Of a stretch of DNA of 64,000 nt, positions 41,925 to 51,078 are shown in pieces. Position 1 is the stretch's first letter. Every line of letters starts with the position of its first letter. The stretch is from Streptomyces pseudovenezuelae. GTDB lineage: Bacteria > Actinomycetota > Actinomycetes > Streptomycetales > Streptomycetaceae. Below the pieces are notes generated by a model that was not told the DNA's origin, did no database searches, and saw only the letters and a program-made list of their open reading frames with translations. Made by a program: the position numbers and the translations under genes. The stretch covers positions 62,001 through 126,000 of the forward strand of contig NZ_KQ948156.1 in NCBI RefSeq assembly GCF_001513955.1. The letters are read 5' to 3'.

Positions 41925-42491
41925 GTGAACAGTGACGATGCCGACCGCGGGGCGCTCTGGGACGGCGCTGCGGTCCGTGCCCGTGTCGCCGCCATGGCCC
42001 AAGAAGACCCTCGGCGTCGGCGCTTCGGGTCCTCACACCATGGATACCGACTTCGGCCTCCTCTCGTGGAGGACACGATCGGGCTCTTCGAGCAACAGCA
42101 TGGTGTCCGGCTGCCCGCTTCCTACCGCAGCTTTCTCCAGGACGTCGCCGACGGAGGTGCGGGACCGGACTACGGGCTCCTGGGCCTCGGGGAGGAAGTG
42201 GACGGCGAAGAGGCTCTGCACGACCTTCGAGCAGAGGGCCGGCGCGCGGGCTTCCTGTCCACGCCGTTTCCGCACACCGACGAGTGGCGAGGGCCGGGGA
42301 AGGGCGGTGACGCCGACTACTCGGTCGAGGGGAGCCTGGTCATCGGGGAGTGCGGTTGCGGATCGTTCCACCGCCTGGTCGTCACGGGGAGGAACGCCGG
42401 TCACGTCTGGCTCGACGATCCTGACTGGGGCGGCCTGACGCCAGGTCCGGACTTCCGGGACTGGTACCGGGCATGGCTGGCTGCGCCCTGA
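41925..42491 (+). CDS. SMI1/KNR4 (SUKH) family protein
   Basis: A 188-residue protein with SUKH-domain features: TIGLFEQQHGVRLPASYRSFL, the GGAGPDYGLLGLGEE loop and later VIGECGCGSFHRLVVTG. SUKH proteins often act as immunity proteins against polymorphic toxins, but many Streptomyces members are orphan. No toxin gene adjoins it here. The GTG at 41925 is chosen because it starts near the domain; an upstream start at 41865 is possible, and no clear ribosome site decides. Confidence 0.75.
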   Translation: MNSDDADRGALWDGAAVRARVAAMAQEDPRRRRFGSSHHGYRLRPPLVEDTIGLFEQQHGVRLPASYRSFLQDVADGGAGPDYGLLGLGEEVDGEEALHDLRAEGRRAGFLSTPFPHTDEWRGPGKGGDADYSVEGSLVIGECGCGSFHRLVVTGRNAGHVWLDDPDWGGLTPGPDFRDWYRAWLAAP

Positions 42492-42614
42492 CTGCCGCGG
42501 CCCGAGCCCGTCCCGACGAGGGTTCGAGGATGTGGGCCGTCAGCTTCAGGGGATGCTCGAACCAGCACCGATGACCACCGGCGCTGTTCATCGGGCAGGG
42601 CGTGGGCATGGCAG

Positions 42615-43516
42615 GTGTGTCCCGGGGCGGACACCGCCCTGCTGTACGACCTGCTCGTGCGGCGTGGTGCGACGGTCGGCTACGTCAAGATCAAGTCCCG
42701 GTTCGCGATGCTCGGGACGGTCACCTCGGGAGCCGCCATCGTCCTCGGCGGCCGACTCCAGCAGTTCTCCTGGGGAATCGTCTACGTCGGTTCGGCGTCG
42801 TGCCTCGTCCTGGCCGTGGGTGCTGATGGCACGGGTGCCCGAGATCCGCGGCGCGGACGCGGTGGACGAGCAGGAAGGAGCCGAGAAGGAGCATCGCCAC
42901 GGCATGGCGGGCGATGCTCCGGGTCGCCACGCCGGCACTCGTGACGCTTGTCGTGGTGTCCGGGTTGATGCACGCGACTTTGACGCCGTACATCATTTTC
43001 ACGCAGAAGACCCTCTCCGATCAGGGAGCGGGCACCGCTTCGGTCAGCGTGGTCATAGCGGCGGGATCCTTCGTCGGCGGGCTCACTCCCGTGCTGTCGG
43101 ACCGCGCGGACCGGCGCCTCGGCCACCGGGTCATCGTCCCGGGGTCTCTCCTGACGCTCGCCGTGGCGCTCGGCCTGAGCGGTCTCGGGCTTGGCTGGGT
43201 CACCATCGCCGCCTTCCTGCTCCTGGTCGGAATTCCCGAGATCACCGCCGTGACCGTGGACAACGTGCTCAACGAGGCAGTGCCGTCGCGCCACCGGGCG
43301 AGCCTGCTGTCGATGATCGCGTTCGTGGAGCCGGCGCTCATCGGCCTCGGGTATCTCGGCCTCGGCGCCCTCAGGGACGGCTTGGGTACCAGTGTCGGCA
43401 TGGCCACCTACGCCACGGTCCCCGTGCCGGTATGTCTCCTGTGGCTCCCGGTGCTCTTCCGAGGGGCACGGGTGACCACCGAGATCGAGAAGCCCGCAGA
43501 CCCAAAGCCCTCCTGA
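42615..43516 (+). pseudogene. Broken MFS transporter
   Basis: Three frames are needed to read it. GADTALLYDLLVRRGATVGYVK and FAMLGTVTSGAAIVLGGRLQQF lie in the first. VLMARVPEIRGADAVDEQEGAEKEHRHGM follows in the second after a shift near 42818. MLRVATPALVTLVVVSGLMH and about five more transmembrane segments lie in the third after a shift near 42905. The protein begins at about the fourth helix of a normal MFS transporter, so the first 90 or so residues and the start are missing. It cannot be translated as one product, although the 43-43.5 kb part is still open. Confidence 0.85.
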
Positions 43517-43609
43517 AGCCGAAGGCTCATGACCTGCCTGCCATGGAGAGGAGTTGGCTTGCCGTGGGCCGAAATGCGTCGCTCCCGCCCCTCCTACGGG
43601 CGGGTCGGT

Positions 43610-44206
43610 TCACCGGCCGACGTGCTCGCCCTCGACGCCCAGCAGTGCGAGGGCGTTGTCGATGCCCTGCTCAAGGAGTTGCTCGGAGAGGTGCGCGTCG
43701 GCGAGGGCGCGGGAGAGCTGCAGCGTCCCTGCCATCATGGCGTAGGCGCTGAGCGCCTTGGTGCGGACCGACAGCGGATCATCGGGCGCGAGGCGGGCGG
43801 CGATACCGTCGACGACCATCAGTACGCCGTCGGTGTACGCCCGCTTGGTCGCCTCCGTGCAGCGTCCTATTTCGTCGAGCAGAGCGGCGGAGGGGCAACC
43901 GTCATCGGCGCTGTCTCGATGCCGGGTGGACAGATACCACCGAACGATCTGTTCGACCCCGGCGTGACCGGGTGCCGCGTGCGCGACGACGTTCGCGTTC
44001 TGTGCCTGCAGTTGGTCGGCGATCGCGGTGGCCACGAGGTCGTCCTTGGACGCGAAGTGCGTATAGAAGGCGCCGTTGGTCAGGCCCGCGTCCTTCATGA
44101 GTGCCGTGATGCCCGAACCATCGATGCCATGGCGCTTGAACCGGCGTCCTGCCGTCTCGATGATCCGCCGCCTGGTCGCCTGCTTGTGCTCACTCCTGTA
44201 GCGCAT
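43610..44206 (-). CDS. TetR-family regulator (paralogue of 45604-46176)
   Basis: A 198-residue TetR protein. The HTH is GITALMKDAGLTNGAFYTHFASKDDL, and the C-terminal domain has CPSAALLDEIGRC and TLQLSRALAD. It is closely similar across its length to the TetR protein at 45604. The ATG at 44206 follows AAGGGG; a GTG at 44221 would add five residues. It is divergent from the alpha/beta hydrolase gene and may control it. The CPSAALLDEIGR motif is common in regulators of hydrolase or oxidoreductase detoxification genes. Confidence 0.88.
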   Translation of the reverse strand: MRYRSEHKQATRRRIIETAGRRFKRHGIDGSGITALMKDAGLTNGAFYTHFASKDDLVATAIADQLQAQNANVVAHAAPGHAGVEQIVRWYLSTRHRDSADDGCPSAALLDEIGRCTEATKRAYTDGVLMVVDGIAARLAPDDPLSVRTKALSAYAMMAGTLQLSRALADAHLSEQLLEQGIDNALALLGVEGEHVGR

Positions 44207-44574
44207 CCCGTACCCCTTCACTCGCCGGAGGGGTCGTGCGCCCCGGGCCGGCGTTCCACCCCATTGTATTGTGAACGTAATTCAATTATGGCTGACGTGT
44301 GACAGTCGCTCGCCCGCCGTCGCGGCCTCGGCGGCGATGTCTCGATGTCGACGTGTTCGGGCACCGCTTGCGCCCTCATGAAATTACGGTCATACTTCAA
44401 TGGTCGGCGCGTTACTGAGGGACCCGGCTCGCAAGGTCCCGCTCCCACGGTCTTCGATCGCCGATCCGCAGACTGCAGCCGCAGTCGAGAGACCAGGCAG
44501 CTGCGCAGTGCCGACCCCGTCACGGAAAGCGGGGCGTCGCAGGGCGCAGAGACCGCACGCTGAAGGGCACGACC
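44207..44574. other. Divergent TetR/hydrolase intergenic region (368 bp)
   Basis: An AT-rich island at 44263-44290 (ATTGTGAACGTAATTCAAT is an imperfect palindrome) stands out from the GC-rich surroundings and may hold the operator and promoters. The rest, about 44300-44560, shows no gene. Confidence 0.5.
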
Positions 44575-45444
44575 ATGAATGACGTTCAGGGCGTAGGAGG
44601 CGACGTGGTGACGTCGTACAAGCTCGCGCCGAACCGCACCGTGACCGTCGGCGGGCTGACCTTCGCCTACCGCGATCTCGGCCCCAGGACCGGTACACCG
44701 GTGGTCTTCTTCAACCATCTCGCCGGCGTCCTCGACAACTGGGACCCCCGTGTGGTGGACGGATTCGCGGCGAAGCGCCGGGTCATCACCTTCGACAACC
44801 GGGGTGTCGGCGCCACCAACGGTTCCACTCCGAAGACCATCCAGGAGATGGCCAGGGATGCCGTCACGTTCATCCGGGCGCTCGGGTTCGAGCTCGTGGA
44901 CATCCACGGCTTCTCGATGGGCGGCATGATCGCCCAGGTGGTCGCGCAGACCGACCCGCAGCTCGTCCGCAGGCTGATCCTCACGGGCACGGGTCCGGCC
45001 GGCGGCGAGGGCATCAAGAACGTCACCCGGCTGTCCAACATCGACACCGTCCGAGCGCTGTTCACCCTGCAGGACCCGAAGCAGTTCCTCTTCTTCACCC
45101 GCACCGCCAACGGGCGTCGGGCGGGCAAGGAGTTCCTGGCCCGCCTGAAGGAGCGCACCGAGGGCCGGGACAAGGCGATCTCCCTCACCTCCTACACGTC
45201 CCAGCTCAAGGCCATCCACCGCTGGGGACTGGAGCGGCCCCAGGACCTCTCCGTCATCCGGCAGCCCGTGCTCGTCGCCAACGGCGAGAGTGACCGGATG
45301 GTGCCCTCGAAGAACTCGCACGATCTGGCGCGACGGTTGCCGAACAGCGAGTTGGTGATCTACCCCGACGCCGGCCACGGCGGAGTCTTCCAGTTCCATC
45401 GGCAGTTCGTCGAGACGGCCCTGGAGTTCCTCGAAAGGCAGTAG
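44575..45444 (+). CDS. Alpha/beta hydrolase
   Basis: A 289-residue alpha/beta-hydrolase-fold enzyme. The nucleophile elbow is GFSMGG, the oxyanion region NHLAGVLDNW, the acid in ANGESDRMV and the His in PDAGHGG. It resembles soluble peroxidase-type or esterase hydrolases. The gene is flanked by two paralogous TetR regulators, one divergent (43610) and one convergent (45604). The substrate is unknown. Confidence 0.88.
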   Translation: MNDVQGVGGDVVTSYKLAPNRTVTVGGLTFAYRDLGPRTGTPVVFFNHLAGVLDNWDPRVVDGFAAKRRVITFDNRGVGATNGSTPKTIQEMARDAVTFIRALGFELVDIHGFSMGGMIAQVVAQTDPQLVRRLILTGTGPAGGEGIKNVTRLSNIDTVRALFTLQDPKQFLFFTRTANGRRAGKEFLARLKERTEGRDKAISLTSYTSQLKAIHRWGLERPQDLSVIRQPVLVANGESDRMVPSKNSHDLARRLPNSELVIYPDAGHGGVFQFHRQFVETALEFLERQ

Positions 45445-45603
45445 GCGCGGAATGCGGCTGGTGCTGGGGGCGGCTGGGGCGGCCCCACGGGAGATCGTCA
45501 GCCGTCACGCACGGGCGTCCCGGTGGGCCCGAAACCCGCGCGTGCGCGGCACGTCACGGCTCAGGTGGCCGTCGGCCTGCCTTCCGCGGAGTGTCCGACG
45601 CGC

Positions 45604-46176
45604 TCACCGCATGAATGCGAGGGCGTTCGCAATGCCCTGTTCGAGGACCTCGTCGGCGAACTTGCGGTCGGAGAGCGCGCGGGACAGCTGCAACGTCCCC
45701 ACCAGCATGGTGAACAGGCCGAGCGCCTTGCCGCGAGCGGACTTCGGATCCTCGGGTGTCAGGCGGGCGGCGATCTCGTCGACGATGGCCTTGGCGCCAT
45801 CGGTGTAGGCCTGCTTGGCCCCGTCCTCGCAGCGGCCGATCTCGTCGAGCAGGGCGGCGGAGGGGCAGCCGACGTCGGGGTGGTCCCGGTGCTCGGGCGA
45901 CAGATACTCGCGAACGAGGTCTTCGAGCCCCGCGCGGCCGGGCCGCAAGGCGTCGTACCGCTCCACCTGCGCGCGCAGTTGGTCCGCTACGACGTTCGCG
46001 ACGAGGTCGTCCTTGGAGTCGAAGTGGGCGTAGAAGGCCCCGTTGGTCAGCCCGGCATCCGACATGAGCGTGGAGACACCGGATCCGTCGATCCCGTCCA
46101 GCTTGAACCGCTGCCCGGCCTTCTCGATGATCCGCTGCCGCGTCACCTGCTTGTGCTCCTTGGTGTAGCGCGCCAC
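45604..46176 (-). CDS. TetR-family regulator (paralogue of 43610-44206)
   Basis: A 190-residue TetR protein whose HTH (GVSTLMSDAGLTNGAFYAHFDSKDDL) and C-terminal motifs (CPSAALLDEIGRC, GTLQLSRALSD) match the regulator at 43610 closely. The start is GTG 46176, seven bases after GGAGG. It is divergent from the quinone oxidoreductase region. Together with its paralogue it suggests a local duplication in which each copy took charge of one divergent enzyme gene. Confidence 0.88.
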   Translation of the reverse strand: MARYTKEHKQVTRQRIIEKAGQRFKLDGIDGSGVSTLMSDAGLTNGAFYAHFDSKDDLVANVVADQLRAQVERYDALRPGRAGLEDLVREYLSPEHRDHPDVGCPSAALLDEIGRCEDGAKQAYTDGAKAIVDEIAARLTPEDPKSARGKALGLFTMLVGTLQLSRALSDRKFADEVLEQGIANALAFMR

Positions 46177-46562
46177 AGGGTTGCCTCCATTCGCTCTGCC
46201 GGGGCCTTTGTCAGGCACCCCATACTAATCTATTGTCTGATGCATGTAATATTACGATCGACAGGTAATGGTGGAGTCGCCGTGCCGTCGTCAGTAATGC
46301 CGGGCGTGGCCGACGGCGCCGCCAGCCGTGGAAGGTGGAGGAAGCGGCGGCGTTCCACGGGGTGTCGACGCGCACCCGCTCGCCCAGGTCGGGGTGGGCG
46401 AGAGCCGGTGAGGCACCGGTGATGACGTCGGCCTGCTGCCTCGTCGCGAGGGTGGTCATGGATCTCTCCTGCGACGGATTGAGGGCCGACGGGGAGATCC
46501 GTACCGCCCATCACTTGGACCACTGAGAGACGATCGACAAGATCACGAAGAGGTTGGCTGAC
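46177..46562. other. TetR/oxidoreductase intergenic region with a possible gene remnant
   Basis: An AT-rich stretch at 46225-46265 (ATTGTCTGATGCATGTAATA) may hold the operator. On the minus strand a short frame begins at ATG 46459 after a good GGAGAG site (MTTLATRQQADVITGASPAL) but reaches only 82 codons and loses protein-like character after about 45. It looks like the 5' end of a deleted gene. Confidence 0.45.
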
Positions 46563-47576
46563 ATGAAGGCATTCGTCGTCGAGAAGTACGGCAAGGACGG
46601 CGTGTCCGCCGCAGATGTACCCGAGCCCACGGTCGGGGACCGAGACGTCCTGGTGAGGGTGAGTGCCACCAGCATCAACCCGTTGGACAAGATGGTCCGC
46701 GACGGAGAGTTCAAACAGCTCCTGAAGTACAGGGCTCCGTTCGTGCTCGGCCATGACGTGGCCGGCGTCGTGACACGGGTCGGTTCCGCCGTACGCGACT
46801 TCAACGCCGGCGACGAGGTATTCGCCCGGCCGCGTGACCTGCGGATCGGCGGTTTCGCCGAGCTCATCGCGATCGACCAGGACGACGTCGCGCCCAAGCC
46901 GGAATCGCTCACCCTGGAGGAGGCGGCCGCGGTGCCGCTGGTGGCCTTGGCCGCTTGGCAGATCCTCGTCGACCGTGCCCGTGTGAAGCCGGGTCAGAAG
47001 GTGCTCATCCATGCCGGTGCGGGTGGCCTCGGGTCTACGGCCATTCAGCTCGCCAAGCATCTTGGCGCCACGGTGGCGACGACCGCGAACAGCCGGACCG
47101 GGGAGTTGGTGAGGAGCCTCGGTGCCGATGTCGTCATCGACTACACCAAGGAGGACTTCTCGAAGGTCCTGTCCGGCTACGACGTCGTGCTGGACTCCCT
47201 CGGCGGGGCCAACCTCGAGAAGTCCCTGACCGTGCTGAAGCAGGGCGGCCTCGCTGTCGGGGTCGCAGGTCCGCCGGATGCCGGGTTCGCCAAGCAGCTC
47301 GGTGCCCCGTCGTTCATGGGGGTGTTCATGAACCTGCTCAGCCGCAAGATCCGCAAGCGGGCCAAGAAGCTGGGTGTGCGCTACGAGTTCTTCTTCATGC
47401 AGGCCAACGGCTCCCAGCTGCGCACACTCGGCGCCCTGTACGACAGCGGGCAGCTTCGCCCGGTCATCGACCGGGTGTTCCCGTTCGACCGGACGCTGGA
47501 GGCGATGGCACACGTCGAGCAGGGCCGCACCAAGGCCGGCAAGGTCGTGGTGTCGATGGCGTCCGACATCCACTGA
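46563..47576 (+). CDS. NADP-dependent quinone oxidoreductase-like MDR (zinc-free)
   Basis: A 337-residue medium-chain reductase of the zeta-crystallin/QOR type. It has HDVAGVVTRVG, the cofactor motif HAGAGGLGSTAIQLAKHLGA, DYTKEDF and a C-terminal TKAGKVVVSM. The catalytic and structural zinc ligands of alcohol dehydrogenases are absent. The ATG at 46563 is preferred over an in-frame TTG three codons upstream. It is divergent from a TetR regulator that probably controls it. The likely role is reduction of quinones or enones during stress. Confidence 0.88.
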   Translation: MKAFVVEKYGKDGVSAADVPEPTVGDRDVLVRVSATSINPLDKMVRDGEFKQLLKYRAPFVLGHDVAGVVTRVGSAVRDFNAGDEVFARPRDLRIGGFAELIAIDQDDVAPKPESLTLEEAAAVPLVALAAWQILVDRARVKPGQKVLIHAGAGGLGSTAIQLAKHLGATVATTANSRTGELVRSLGADVVIDYTKEDFSKVLSGYDVVLDSLGGANLEKSLTVLKQGGLAVGVAGPPDAGFAKQLGAPSFMGVFMNLLSRKIRKRAKKLGVRYEFFFMQANGSQLRTLGALYDSGQLRPVIDRVFPFDRTLEAMAHVEQGRTKAGKVVVSMASDIH

Positions 47577-47730
47577 GGTCGGCCGGCGGTAGGCCTGCGG
47601 CGATCGCACCAAGGTCCGCCCCGCCCGTACCTACCGCCCCACCGGAAGCCTCGGAGTCGCCGCGCGGCTGGGCCGGCTCCGCCTGGCAGCTCATCTCCAC
47701 GAGTGCTGCCCGCCGGGGAATGCTGGAAGA

Positions 47731-47768
47731 GGTTCGCGTGCCCGGGAGTCGTCCCGGGCACGCGAACC
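47731..47768. terminator. 17-bp perfect hairpin between convergent genes
   Basis: GGTTCGCGTGCCCGGGA pairs with its exact complement around a GTCG loop. It sits between the oxidoreductase stop (47576) and the nitrilase-fold gene end (47789), and can terminate both. Confidence 0.92.
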
Positions 47769-47788
47769 CCTCGGATCTGTCGCTGGAG

Positions 47789-48796
47789 TCAGAAAGCCGC
47801 TGTCCGGTCTTCGCTGCGCGGGTCGTTCACCTGGTGCTCGGTGTAGATGCCCGCGCGCGCCTCACGACGCCAGGGACGCCCGTAGGTCACCGCGTCGGCG
47901 GCGGCCTCGGAACTGTCGTCGAGGTCCACGACGGCTACCGAGGGCGAGCCGTCCCCGGGACACCGCGCGAGCCAGTCGCCGTTGGGGGCGACGATGCCGG
48001 ACGGCGTGGGGTGCCGCGTGGGCACGGACAGGCTGACCCAGTAGCTGTTGACCGTGGCGTGGCCTTGGGCCTGTGCGGCCGTGTTGCCCGGGGTGCCGCT
48101 TGTGGAGAACAGGACGCAGTCGACATCCAGTCGCTCGTACTCCGCGAACAGCTCCGGGTAGTGGATCTCCATGCCGAGCAGGCAGCCGAAGCGCACACCG
48201 TCGACCTCGAAGGTCACGGGTGAGACGCCCGGCGAGTACATGTACGAGACCTTCGTCCTCGACAGCAGGCGCTCGTCATAACGCGTGACGACCTCGCCGC
48301 GGTCGGAGATGACGTAGAGGCTGTTGTGCGGGCGGTTCGGCTCGCTCAGGCGGTGCACCGACGGGATCACCGTCCACAACCGCAACATGCCGGCCAACGT
48401 GGCGATCGCGGCCAACTCCGACTGCAGCACCCGCCATTGGCACCGGTCCCAGTCCGCGGGGCCGACCGCGTCCGGGCCGTCGACGGACATGACGAGCTTG
48501 CTGGGAAAGCAGATCGCGCCTTCAGGGAAGTGCACGATCCGCGCTCCCCGCGCACGCGCCTCGCGCATCAGGGCACGGACCTCACGTCCGCTCTCGCGCA
48601 GCGCTTCACCGTCTCGGGGGTCTTCGCGTACGGGACTCTGCGCCACGGCGAGACGTACGCTCTTGATGTTCCCTGCTTCCGGCATGACGTCTCCTGGGGG
48701 AGTCGGAAGGAAGTGCCGCAGGGCGGACGTGTAGGACTCGCCGGTCTTGGCGGCGCGGGCACGCACCTGGCGCTTGAAGTTCCTACGGGCGGTCAT
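47789..48796 (-). CDS. Nitrilase-superfamily protein with N-terminal extension and no catalytic Cys
   Basis: A 335-residue protein. Residues 1-35 (RRNFKRQVRARAAKTGESYT) are a basic extension also seen in small actinomycete proteins, fused to a carbon-nitrogen hydrolase domain from about 45. The catalytic Glu (HFPEGAICF) and Lys (SRTKVSY) are present, but the nucleophile position in the usual GxxxCYDxxFPE motif reads GCLLGMEIHYPE, so Cys is replaced by G208. A Cys three residues earlier is not in the right place. ATG 48796 follows GGAAGG. It may be a binding protein or use different chemistry. Confidence 0.8.
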   Translation of the reverse strand: MTARRNFKRQVRARAAKTGESYTSALRHFLPTPPGDVMPEAGNIKSVRLAVAQSPVREDPRDGEALRESGREVRALMREARARGARIVHFPEGAICFPSKLVMSVDGPDAVGPADWDRCQWRVLQSELAAIATLAGMLRLWTVIPSVHRLSEPNRPHNSLYVISDRGEVVTRYDERLLSRTKVSYMYSPGVSPVTFEVDGVRFGCLLGMEIHYPELFAEYERLDVDCVLFSTSGTPGNTAAQAQGHATVNSYWVSLSVPTRHPTPSGIVAPNGDWLARCPGDGSPSVAVVDLDDSSEAAADAVTYGRPWRREARAGIYTEHQVNDPRSEDRTAAF

Positions 48797-49150
48797 CGCG
48801 GCCTTCCACGCCTGGAGCGACAGCTCCCCAGCAACCTCGCCCGAGGCGATCGGGCTGCAACAACGGCCTGAGACGCTGGTCCCTTTGCCTCCGACGGGAG
48901 ACCGTGCTGGGGACGGTCGCGGGAGGTTCGGCGTAGGCCACGCAGTCGGTCATCATGCCGCCGCTCGCAGACTCCGTCAACAACTCCCCAGTGCGTGCAG
49001 CGCACCGGCGAACGTCCGGCTGCCGGCGGGGAACGCATCAGTCCAACACAGCGCGCCCGGCACGGACTTGTCGCACGTGCAGTCCCGTGAAGTCATGACG
49101 AGCTGCCGGGGCCGGCCCTGACGCCGGGGCCGGTGCTCTCGCGCCGGCGG
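48797..49150. other. Non-coding stretch (354 bp)
   Basis: No gene is seen. GC-rich inverted repeats based on CCGGCCCC/GGGGCCGG at about 49109-49132 probably form the terminator of the monooxygenase gene that ends at 49151. Confidence 0.5.
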
Positions 49151-50269
49151 TCAGGATGACTGGACCGCGTCGAACTGGGCGAGGGCTTCGGCCGGGTCCG
49201 GGCTCACGAGGCGTTCCAGCCCGGCTGTCGTGATCTGCGCCCATCGCCCGGCCCGCGCCCACATCCGCTCCTCGAAGGCGCGGACGGCCTCGTCCAGATC
49301 GCCATCGCCGGTGGCGATGGACTCGGCGAGCTCGGCGCCTTCCAGCATCGCGAGGTTCGCGCCCGCCCCCAACGGGGGCATCAGGTGGGCGGCGTCGCCC
49401 AGGAGCGTCACTCCGGGGACGTGGGTCCAGGTGTGGGACACGGGCAGGGTGTAGAGGGGGCGGTGGATGAAAACGGTGCCGTGGCGGAGGAGGTCGAGGA
49501 CGGGAGCGGCCCAGCCGTCGAACAGGGCCAGCAGGCTCGCCCGCACGGCCTCCACGTCGGCCAGGTCCAGGTTCGTGTGCCAGTCCAGCGGTGCGCGGAA
49601 CTTGGCGTACACCTTGACGTGGCCGCCGCTGTTGCGCTGGGCGACCAGGGAGCGGTTCGCCCCGTACGCAGCCACCGAACCGTCGCCGATCAACCGGGCG
49701 AGGTCGGGGTGGCGGGTGTCCACGTCGTCGAGGAAGGTCTCGAACGAGGTGACGCCGGTGTAGTGCGGCGTCACCGGTGACACTGCCGGGCGGGTCCGTG
49801 ACCAGGCGCCGTCCGCGCCGACCACGAGGTCGAACGACTCCTGCCGCCCGTCCGCGAAATGGATCTGTGCCCCTCCGGTCGGCCCCGGCACCACCTGGGT
49901 CACGCTCCGGCCCCACTGGACGTCGAGAGGGTCGAGCAGCAGGTCACGGAGTTGCCTGCGATCGATCTCGGGATGGGCCCGGTCATCCGGACGGGGGCGC
50001 CAGTCGCGCAGGACCGTCCCGTCCGTGTCGAGGATGCGCATGGCCTGGCCCTCGGGACGGGACAGCGATTGGAACCCCGTCAGCAGTCCCGCCTTGTCCA
50101 GCGCGAGTTGGCCGAGTCCTTCGTGCAGATCCAACGTGCCGCCCGGAGGGCGTGCGTCGGGGCCGGGATCGCGTTCGAGGACGGTGACGGGGTGGCCATG
50201 GCGGTGCAGGACGCGGGCGAAGGCAAGGCCGCCGGGACCGCTCCCGACCACCGCGATGCGATGTCTCAT
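49151..50269 (-). CDS. FAD-dependent monooxygenase, TetX-like
   Basis: A 372-residue group A flavoprotein monooxygenase. It has the FAD motif VVGSGPGGLAFARVLHRHG, the DG-type motif LVVGADGAWSRTRP and the GD motif LLGDAAHLMPPLGAGANLAM. The overall pattern resembles TetX-type tetracycline-modifying enzymes and related antibiotic hydroxylases, but substrate range cannot be inferred. It is divergent from a TetR gene 53 bp away with an 11-bp palindrome between them, a typical inducible detoxification pair. Confidence 0.9.
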   Translation of the reverse strand: MRHRIAVVGSGPGGLAFARVLHRHGHPVTVLERDPGPDARPPGGTLDLHEGLGQLALDKAGLLTGFQSLSRPEGQAMRILDTDGTVLRDWRPRPDDRAHPEIDRRQLRDLLLDPLDVQWGRSVTQVVPGPTGGAQIHFADGRQESFDLVVGADGAWSRTRPAVSPVTPHYTGVTSFETFLDDVDTRHPDLARLIGDGSVAAYGANRSLVAQRNSGGHVKVYAKFRAPLDWHTNLDLADVEAVRASLLALFDGWAAPVLDLLRHGTVFIHRPLYTLPVSHTWTHVPGVTLLGDAAHLMPPLGAGANLAMLEGAELAESIATGDGDLDEAVRAFEERMWARAGRWAQITTAGLERLVSPDPAEALAQFDAVQSS

Positions 50270-50273
50270 GTCG

Positions 50274-50284
50274 ATACACTGTAT
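50274..50284. promoter_or_regulatory. Probable TetR operator (ATACACTGTAT)
   Basis: A perfect 11-bp palindrome centred on C in the 53-bp gap between the monooxygenase and its TetR gene. GTATTG recurs at 50309, giving possible additional half-sites. Confidence 0.65.
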
Positions 50285-50322
50285 TGATTCGTGACGACGT
50301 ATTGCAACAGTACGGTGGGACC

Positions 50323-51015
50323 ATGACTGTGTGGGACAGGCCGGAGCCGCCTCTTCGCCCCGTGCCGCTCGACCGCGAGCGGATCGTCGCCGCCGCCATC
50401 GCGCTGGCCGACGAGGGCGGGCTGGAGGCGGTGTCGTTGCGCAAGGTCGCGGCCCGGCTGAACGCCGGCCCGATGCGACTGTACGGATACATCTCCACCA
50501 AGGAGGAGCTGTTCGACCTCATGGTGGACGAGGTCCAGACCGAGATCCTCCCCGAGGAGCAGCCCGGTGACTGGCGGGAGGCGCTGCGCACCCTCGCCCT
50601 GCGCACCAGGCAGACCGCTCTCCGGCACGAATGGCTGGCCGACCTGCTCGGCGGCCGCCCGGCCCTGGGCCCGAACGGCCTCGCCGTGACCGAGGCCAAA
50701 CTCGCCGCCCTGGACGGCCTGGCCGACATCGACACCGTCATGCGCGCGGTGGAGACCGTCAGCGCCTACTTCACCGGCGCGATCAGGCGCGAGATCGCGA
50801 ACCTCCGGGCCGAACGCGTCACCGGCCTGTCCAAGCGCGACTGGCAGCGCGCGTCCGGCCCGCATGTGACGAAGATGTTGGCCACGGGCCGCTTCCCGGC
50901 GCTGGCCAAGGCGGTGCACGACGGCACGGACGTGGATGCCGAGACTTCCTTCACGACCGGCCTGGAGTGGGTCCTCGACGCCGTGGCCACCAGACTCACC
51001 CCGCCGTCGGCGTGA
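50323..51015 (+). CDS. TetR-family regulator with tetracycline-repressor-like C-terminal domain
   Basis: A 230-residue TetR protein. The HTH is VSLRKVAARLNAGPMRLYGYISTKEEL, followed by a long helical effector domain (RETALRHEWLADLLGGRP-like region). ATG 50323 has GGTGGGA upstream; a start 13 codons earlier would overlap the operator. It probably represses the divergent TetX-like monooxygenase and itself. Confidence 0.9.
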   Translation: MTVWDRPEPPLRPVPLDRERIVAAAIALADEGGLEAVSLRKVAARLNAGPMRLYGYISTKEELFDLMVDEVQTEILPEEQPGDWREALRTLALRTRQTALRHEWLADLLGGRPALGPNGLAVTEAKLAALDGLADIDTVMRAVETVSAYFTGAIRREIANLRAERVTGLSKRDWQRASGPHVTKMLATGRFPALAKAVHDGTDVDAETSFTTGLEWVLDAVATRLTPPSA

Positions 51016-51033
51016 CGCGTTCGTGTCCGAACC

Positions 51034-51078
51034 CGTCTCCGTCTCCGTCTCCGTCTCCGAGGACATCCTCGGAGACGG
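51034..51078 (+). terminator. Hexanucleotide repeat and hairpin terminator of the TetR gene
   Basis: GTCTCC is repeated four times at 51034-51057, running into a hairpin at 51051-51078 (CCGTCTCCGAGGA and its complement). The repeat supplies one arm of the terminator. Confidence 0.75.

Noticed and set aside
51034..51058. GTCTCC repeats as a possible regulatory array
   Set aside because: They merge into the stem of a terminator hairpin, and only four copies are present.
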